A DNA stretch of 9,684 bases from Prevotellaceae bacterium (GTDB taxonomy: Bacteria; Bacteroidota; Bacteroidia; Bacteroidales; Paludibacteraceae): assembly GCA_031290375.1 (NCBI GenBank), contig JAITNR010000008.1, positions 1 to 9,684 on the forward strand. Reading direction: 5' to 3'. The first letter of the stretch is position 1, and each line of letters starts with the position of its first letter. The notes under the pieces were generated by a model. The model was not told where the DNA came from and ran no database searches. It saw only the letters and a list, made by a program, of their open reading frames with translations. The position numbers and the translations under genes were made by a program. This document shows positions 6,680 through 9,684 of this stretch, piece after piece.

Positions 6680-7702
6680 CTATTTATATAACAGTAATTT
6701 AATGGTTTTAAAAATTACACTTGGCTGATACCAAGGCAGTTTGATATTAAAAACAGAAAATAATTTCTTTGTAAAAAGACAACAGACAATCCATCGACTC
6801 CAAAGAAAAGCATCAAAGTCTGTTTGTCGGTATTTTTTTATCTCTTTATTCCTCTGTGAAAGGAGTTTAAACCAATTTTTCTCATCTTGTAAATTGGTTG
6901 CTAAAACATTTTTTTTTTGCCCCAAATGATATAAACGAAACGAAAACAAATGCAAATTAAAGTTCTTTTCGGATATATGCTTTCCTATAAAATTTTGTAG
7001 ATAAGGATTTAACAATGTAGATTTTTCTCTTATTTGATAATCTTCGTTTAGCACAGAAATATTAGAATTGTGCCAGCGGTATTTTAACAGGAAATGAGGA
7101 ATATTGGCTATTTTCACTCCTGTATTAACCATACGAAGCCACAAATCGAAATCTTCGTTGTGTAATGCTGTCGGATTGTATTTGAACTTTTGTAACACAT
7201 CAGTACGAATCATTGTTGTGGGATGGATAAGCGGAACTGTAAATAACAAACTTATTTTTAACAGATTATCACAGTCTATATTTTTTATTCTCCCTGTTCT
7301 TTCACTTGTATCGTTGATAAGATAAGCCCACGAACCGCACAAGGCATAATTGGGATGTTTTTCCAAAAAAGTGACTTGTTTCCTAAACCTGTTAGGCAGA
7401 CTGACATCATCGGCATCCATACGAGCGATATATTTCCCCTTGCATAATCCTATTCCCTTATTTAAAGTAGCAATTAGTCCTATATTTGTTTCGTTTTCAA
7501 AATATTTAATTCTTTCATCTGTGTATGAAAAAATCAATTCTTTGCTTCTATCTATAGAACCGTCATTTACAATAATCAGTTCAAAATTTTTAAATGTTTG
7601 ATTTAAAACACTATCTATTGCTTCGGTCAAATACTTTTCAGCGTTGTAGGCAGGCATAAGTACTGATATAAATGGATTTTTGTTTATTATAATTTTATCC
7701 AT
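6680..7702 (-). CDS. GT2 family glycosyltransferase with internal A10 tract
   Basis: A 340-residue family 2 glycosyltransferase. The donor-binding start is ISVLMPAYNAEKYL at residues 12-25, followed by VNDGSIDRS at 45-53, NIGLIATLNKGI at 73-84 and the DxD motif ARMDADD at 93-99. The catalytic-base region is NEDFDLWLRM at 182-191, and YRWH at 208-211 is usual in this group. The last about 120 residues are less conserved and basic. Its sugar specificity is unknown. The ATG lies within the end of the GT11 gene (16-base overlap), which suggests coupled translation. A run of ten A on the coding strand (bases 6909-6918, codons for Q262-N265) could cause slippage and a truncated protein that keeps the whole catalytic domain. 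The gene looks more AT-rich than gmd and fcl, as glycan transferase genes often do. Confidence 0.91.
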   Translation of the reverse strand: MDKIIINKNPFISVLMPAYNAEKYLTEAIDSVLNQTFKNFELIIVNDGSIDRSKELIFSYTDERIKYFENETNIGLIATLNKGIGLCKGKYIARMDADDVSLPNRFRKQVTFLEKHPNYALCGSWAYLINDTSERTGRIKNIDCDNLLKISLLFTVPLIHPTTMIRTDVLQKFKYNPTALHNEDFDLWLRMVNTGVKIANIPHFLLKYRWHNSNISVLNEDYQIREKSTLLNPYLQNFIGKHISEKNFNLHLFSFRLYHLGQKKNVLATNLQDEKNWFKLLSQRNKEIKKYRQTDFDAFLWSRWIVCCLFTKKLFSVFNIKLPWYQPSVIFKTIKLLLYK

Positions 7703-8526
7703 TGTCCAAGTGCTAAATAATTACCTCCAATTGCCGTATTACTCCATTTTGCTGGCGTAATTACTATTTTTTCATCGTTTTTGTTTAGCCACGCTGCCCA
7801 CCAACTGAATGTACTGTTGGCAATGATATTGTGCCGACATACACTCATCAATTGCATATCGCGAAAGCTATTCTTTCCTGTGTTCCAATCCACAAACAAC
7901 ACTTTTCCAAGGGGGAAATTTTCTTTTGCCCAAACCATATCGTCCGAAAAAACAACAAATTCGGGGTTTTCTATCCTGGTCCTGATAAATTCTATCGCAC
8001 GAACGTAATAATCTAGCGTGCAAATGCTGCCAAGAGTCTTCAGATTTTCAGGTTTCAAATAATCCCCCCGTCTCATGTGAATGCTAACCGAATTTGTTTT
8101 AGATATATGTTTTGCAGTTTCAATATTTTTTCCGTACTCAAAAGGAACGAACTCAAAATCCTTGAGTATTTGTGCCCGTATATCGCCAACATAACCATGT
8201 TGTTGCCAATATCCGCAAAAAACCGATTCGTAAAACCTTCGTCCCTTAATGTCTATTTCGCTGTCTTTTCCTACAAAGCGGAAATGATTGTTCCAGCAAA
8301 GCGCAAAAATAGAATGTTTAATACTACGAACAAGATAAGGAGCAGTTGTTTTGTTCTCAATGCGGATATTTGGAAATATTCGCTGCAATTCAAAGCCTGT
8401 ATGTCTGTACAGTTGCTTCGACGAAGTATCAAAATACGGTTTAAATCCTTTTTCCCACAAATAGCGATAAAAAGCATATTGAAACATTTGATTTCCTAAA
8501 CCACCGGCACAACAAACTATTTTCAT
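7687..8526 (-). CDS. GT11 alpha-1,2-fucosyltransferase
   Basis: This 279-residue protein has the hallmarks of glycosyltransferase family 11. GGLGNQMFQYAF lies at residues 8-19, and HMRRGDY at 150-156 is the HxRRGDY motif that binds GDP-fucose. FSDD follows at 193-196 and IANSTFSWWAAWLN at 235-248. Family members move L-fucose from GDP-fucose onto galactose in alpha-1,2 linkage (bacterial FutC and WbsJ types). The gene sits in the same cluster as gmd and fcl, which make the donor. No signal peptide or membrane segment is seen, so it probably works on the cytoplasmic side of the inner membrane. The product may be a Fuc-alpha-1,2-Gal unit like host H antigen; the acceptor is inferred, not shown. 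The length is typical. The first methionine fits, since GGLGN normally lies within about ten residues of the start. Confidence 0.94.
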   Translation of the reverse strand: MKIVCCAGGLGNQMFQYAFYRYLWEKGFKPYFDTSSKQLYRHTGFELQRIFPNIRIENKTTAPYLVRSIKHSIFALCWNNHFRFVGKDSEIDIKGRRFYESVFCGYWQQHGYVGDIRAQILKDFEFVPFEYGKNIETAKHISKTNSVSIHMRRGDYLKPENLKTLGSICTLDYYVRAIEFIRTRIENPEFVVFSDDMVWAKENFPLGKVLFVDWNTGKNSFRDMQLMSVCRHNIIANSTFSWWAAWLNKNDEKIVITPAKWSNTAIGGNYLALGQWIKL

Positions 8527-8635
8527 ACAAATTTTATTAAATACTTTTAAATTTTGTTATGCTCTGTCGGAAAGTAACGGGGTTTTGACATTTTGAAAAG
8601 TTTAATTAATAATTCATATTGAATATTCATTTAAT
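8527..8635 (-). other. 109-base gap between licD-like gene and GT11 gene
   Basis: This is the only sizeable gap in the leftward cluster. It is AT-rich, with a small palindrome ATTCA-TAT-TGAAT at 8612-8624 and a repeated AATTCAT nearby. I see no exact TAnnTTTG box correctly placed for GT11 and no strong terminator. The nearest sequences are AAAATTTG two bases before the ATG, which is too close, and TTACTTTC near 8570. Read-through from the licD promoter is the simplest reading. Confidence 0.3.
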
Positions 8636-9421
8636 TCATTCATAAAGTTCAATTTTATTAGAGTGAACACTTCTTTTTTCTTCTGGTGGAATTTGCATAT
8701 AATCTCCATAAGCTCTTTTTAGATAACCATCAGGATTTGCAGGTGCCATAAATTCATGATTTTCAAAAACGATAGATTTTAACGGAAAAATGTCTTTTTT
8801 GCAATGTTGAGTAAACGAAGATATTCCATACGAGAGTATCAAATTATTTTTACCAACTAAAAAGTTACAATTTCTTGCCATCTGTACCAATATCACAGAG
8901 GGTATCCATATCAAGCAGCCAATGATATATTCCAATCTGCTTTTTGTGATATGTTTCAAGCGTCTAAAAGCACGACCGTAGAAAAAATCTACGATGGTCT
9001 TAATCTTACGGCTTCCTTTTTCGTAGCAAAAAATGTCAATAAACACTCCTTGATATTTTAAGTTGAGATTGGTACCAGTATCAACCAAAAAAGAATTTTT
9101 ATCTCTTACTTTTGCAAATTTCATACAATAACATTCATCTGTTGATGCGTCCTGAAAAGCCAAATTATCAGGCAACTCTTTTTTTAGTACTCTGCACAGG
9201 AGTTTGTGATCTTTTCGCATTAGGGCAATGTCGAGGTCATCATCCCATGGGATAAAACCGCCATGTCGTACAGCTCCCAATAAAGTTCCCCAATCAAGCC
9301 AATAGGGAATATTGTGTTTTTTGCAAATTTTATCTACCTCAAGAAGAATGTCTAACATTCTTAGTTGTGCTTTGCGCAGAAGCGTTCCTTCTTCGTTGTA
9401 TTTTGATAAATCTTCTTGCAT
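8636..9421 (-). CDS. LicD-family phosphotransferase-like protein
   Basis: From the ATG at 9421 the protein has 261 residues. The frame stays open upstream to 9508, but a TAnnTTTG promoter box lies inside that extension (9452-9459), so the shorter form is chosen. The LicD/nucleotidyltransferase-like core is clear: YWLDWGTLLGAVRHGGF at residues 40-56, the metal-binding WDDDLDIAL at 59-67, GVFIDIF at 125-131, and DGYLKRAYGDYMQIPPEEKR at 231-250. LicD of Haemophilus and pneumococci moves phosphocholine from CDP-choline to surface glycans. Related proteins in other phyla may move other phospho-groups, so the substituent here is open. No lic choline uptake or activation genes (licA, licB, licC) are present in the window. 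A hydrophobic patch lies near residues 165-181. It is the first gene of the leftward cluster. Confidence 0.88.
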   Translation of the reverse strand: MQEDLSKYNEEGTLLRKAQLRMLDILLEVDKICKKHNIPYWLDWGTLLGAVRHGGFIPWDDDLDIALMRKDHKLLCRVLKKELPDNLAFQDASTDECYCMKFAKVRDKNSFLVDTGTNLNLKYQGVFIDIFCYEKGSRKIKTIVDFFYGRAFRRLKHITKSRLEYIIGCLIWIPSVILVQMARNCNFLVGKNNLILSYGISSFTQHCKKDIFPLKSIVFENHEFMAPANPDGYLKRAYGDYMQIPPEEKRSVHSNKIELYE

Positions 9422-9451
9422 ATTATTTGTTTTTGGTAATAAAACTAACTG

Positions 9452-9459
9452 CAAAGGTA
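9452..9459 (-). promoter_or_regulatory. -7 box of the glycan cluster promoter
   Basis: On the minus strand bases 9459-9452 read TACCTTTG, a perfect TAnnTTTG -7 box, 30 bases before the ATG at 9421. The surrounding 14 bases (9447-9460) are identical to those around the leftward promoter at 49-56. The -33 region at the normal spacing has no TTTG, so it may need an activator or use a weaker element. This is the best candidate to drive the whole cluster down to fcl. Confidence 0.55.
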
Positions 9460-9542
9460 ATATCTTTTTTTGAAATAACGCGTGGGTTGTTGCCCAATCT
9501 TTCAGCATTTACGTTGTTTATCCTGACTTCGACGGTCAAAAA

Positions 9543-9684
9543 TCACAAAGTACTATTACTCAATGACTTACCAAAACAGCGAGCCACTACATTTTTTAAT
9601 TTTCGAGTAATTGATAAGGCACTAAACTTCGGTGTTTTTTCATTGCTTGATATATTGTTTGTGTGTCTTTTGACGTTTTGGCAG
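9543..9684 (-). other. Possible 3' end of an unrecognised leftward reading frame (edge, partial)
   Basis: Reading leftward from the right edge, one frame is open for 46 codons to a TGA at 9543-9545. It is rich in basic residues (for example SALSITRKLKNVV near its end). A second frame is open for 28 codons to a TAA at 9596-9598 (ending HRSLVPYQLLEN). Neither matches a family I recognise, and only one could be real. Either might be the tail of the next gene, a decayed gene, or chance in intergenic DNA. It would end about 84 bases before the licD -7 box. Confidence 0.2.

Noticed and set aside
8077..8499. 140-codon rightward frame inside the GT11 gene
   Set aside because: It is antisense to the fucosyltransferase core including HMRRGDY; its composition is typical of a shadow frame.
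9509..9684. Insertion sequence end at the right edge
   Set aside because: I looked for terminal inverted repeats, a target duplication and a transposase motif and found none.

Overview
The window looks like chromosomal DNA of a Bacteroidetes (Bacteroidales-like) bacterium. It is AT-rich, its start codons mostly lack Shine-Dalgarno sequences, and several intergenic regions carry the Bacteroidetes sigma factor -7 box TAnnTTTG. The gene content (a MoxR/DUF58 start of a Bat-type operon, and Gmd/Fcl/GT11 genes) fits that phylum. Genus and species cannot be told from sequence alone.

Layout. Bases 1-762 hold no convincing protein gene. They contain a promoter firing left out of the window, a rightward promoter at 192-223, a strong hairpin terminator at 455-484 and an 11-bp dyad at 623-655, just before the first operon. 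The rightward operon (763-3671) encodes a MoxR-type AAA+ ATPase, a DUF58 protein with a von Willebrand A-like fold, and a single-pass membrane protein. This is the front part of a Bacteroides aerotolerance (Bat) type operon, but the BatA/B/C/D genes that usually follow are not here.

From 3713 to 9421 six leftward genes form a surface-glycan cluster. In transcription order they are licD-family, GT11 fucosyltransferase, GT2 glycosyltransferase, second GT2 glycosyltransferase, gmd and fcl. Gmd and Fcl convert GDP-mannose to GDP-L-fucose. The GT11 enzyme would place the fucose alpha-1,2 on an acceptor, probably galactose. The two GT2 enzymes would add other sugars, and the LicD-like protein may add a phospho-substituent such as phosphocholine. 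The cluster thus makes its own fucose donor and has the means to use it. No flippase, polymerase, priming transferase or export gene is visible, so the cluster may continue to the right or may decorate a glycan made elsewhere.

The last about 260 bases hold the licD promoter and possibly the 3' end of an unrecognised leftward gene. I found no CRISPR array, rRNA, tRNA, insertion sequence or clearly novel defence-type system. The most interesting leads are a promoter-terminator-bounded non-coding stretch at about 230-484, the shortened Bat operon, and a fucosylation cluster with a LicD protein and an A10 tract inside one glycosyltransferase.
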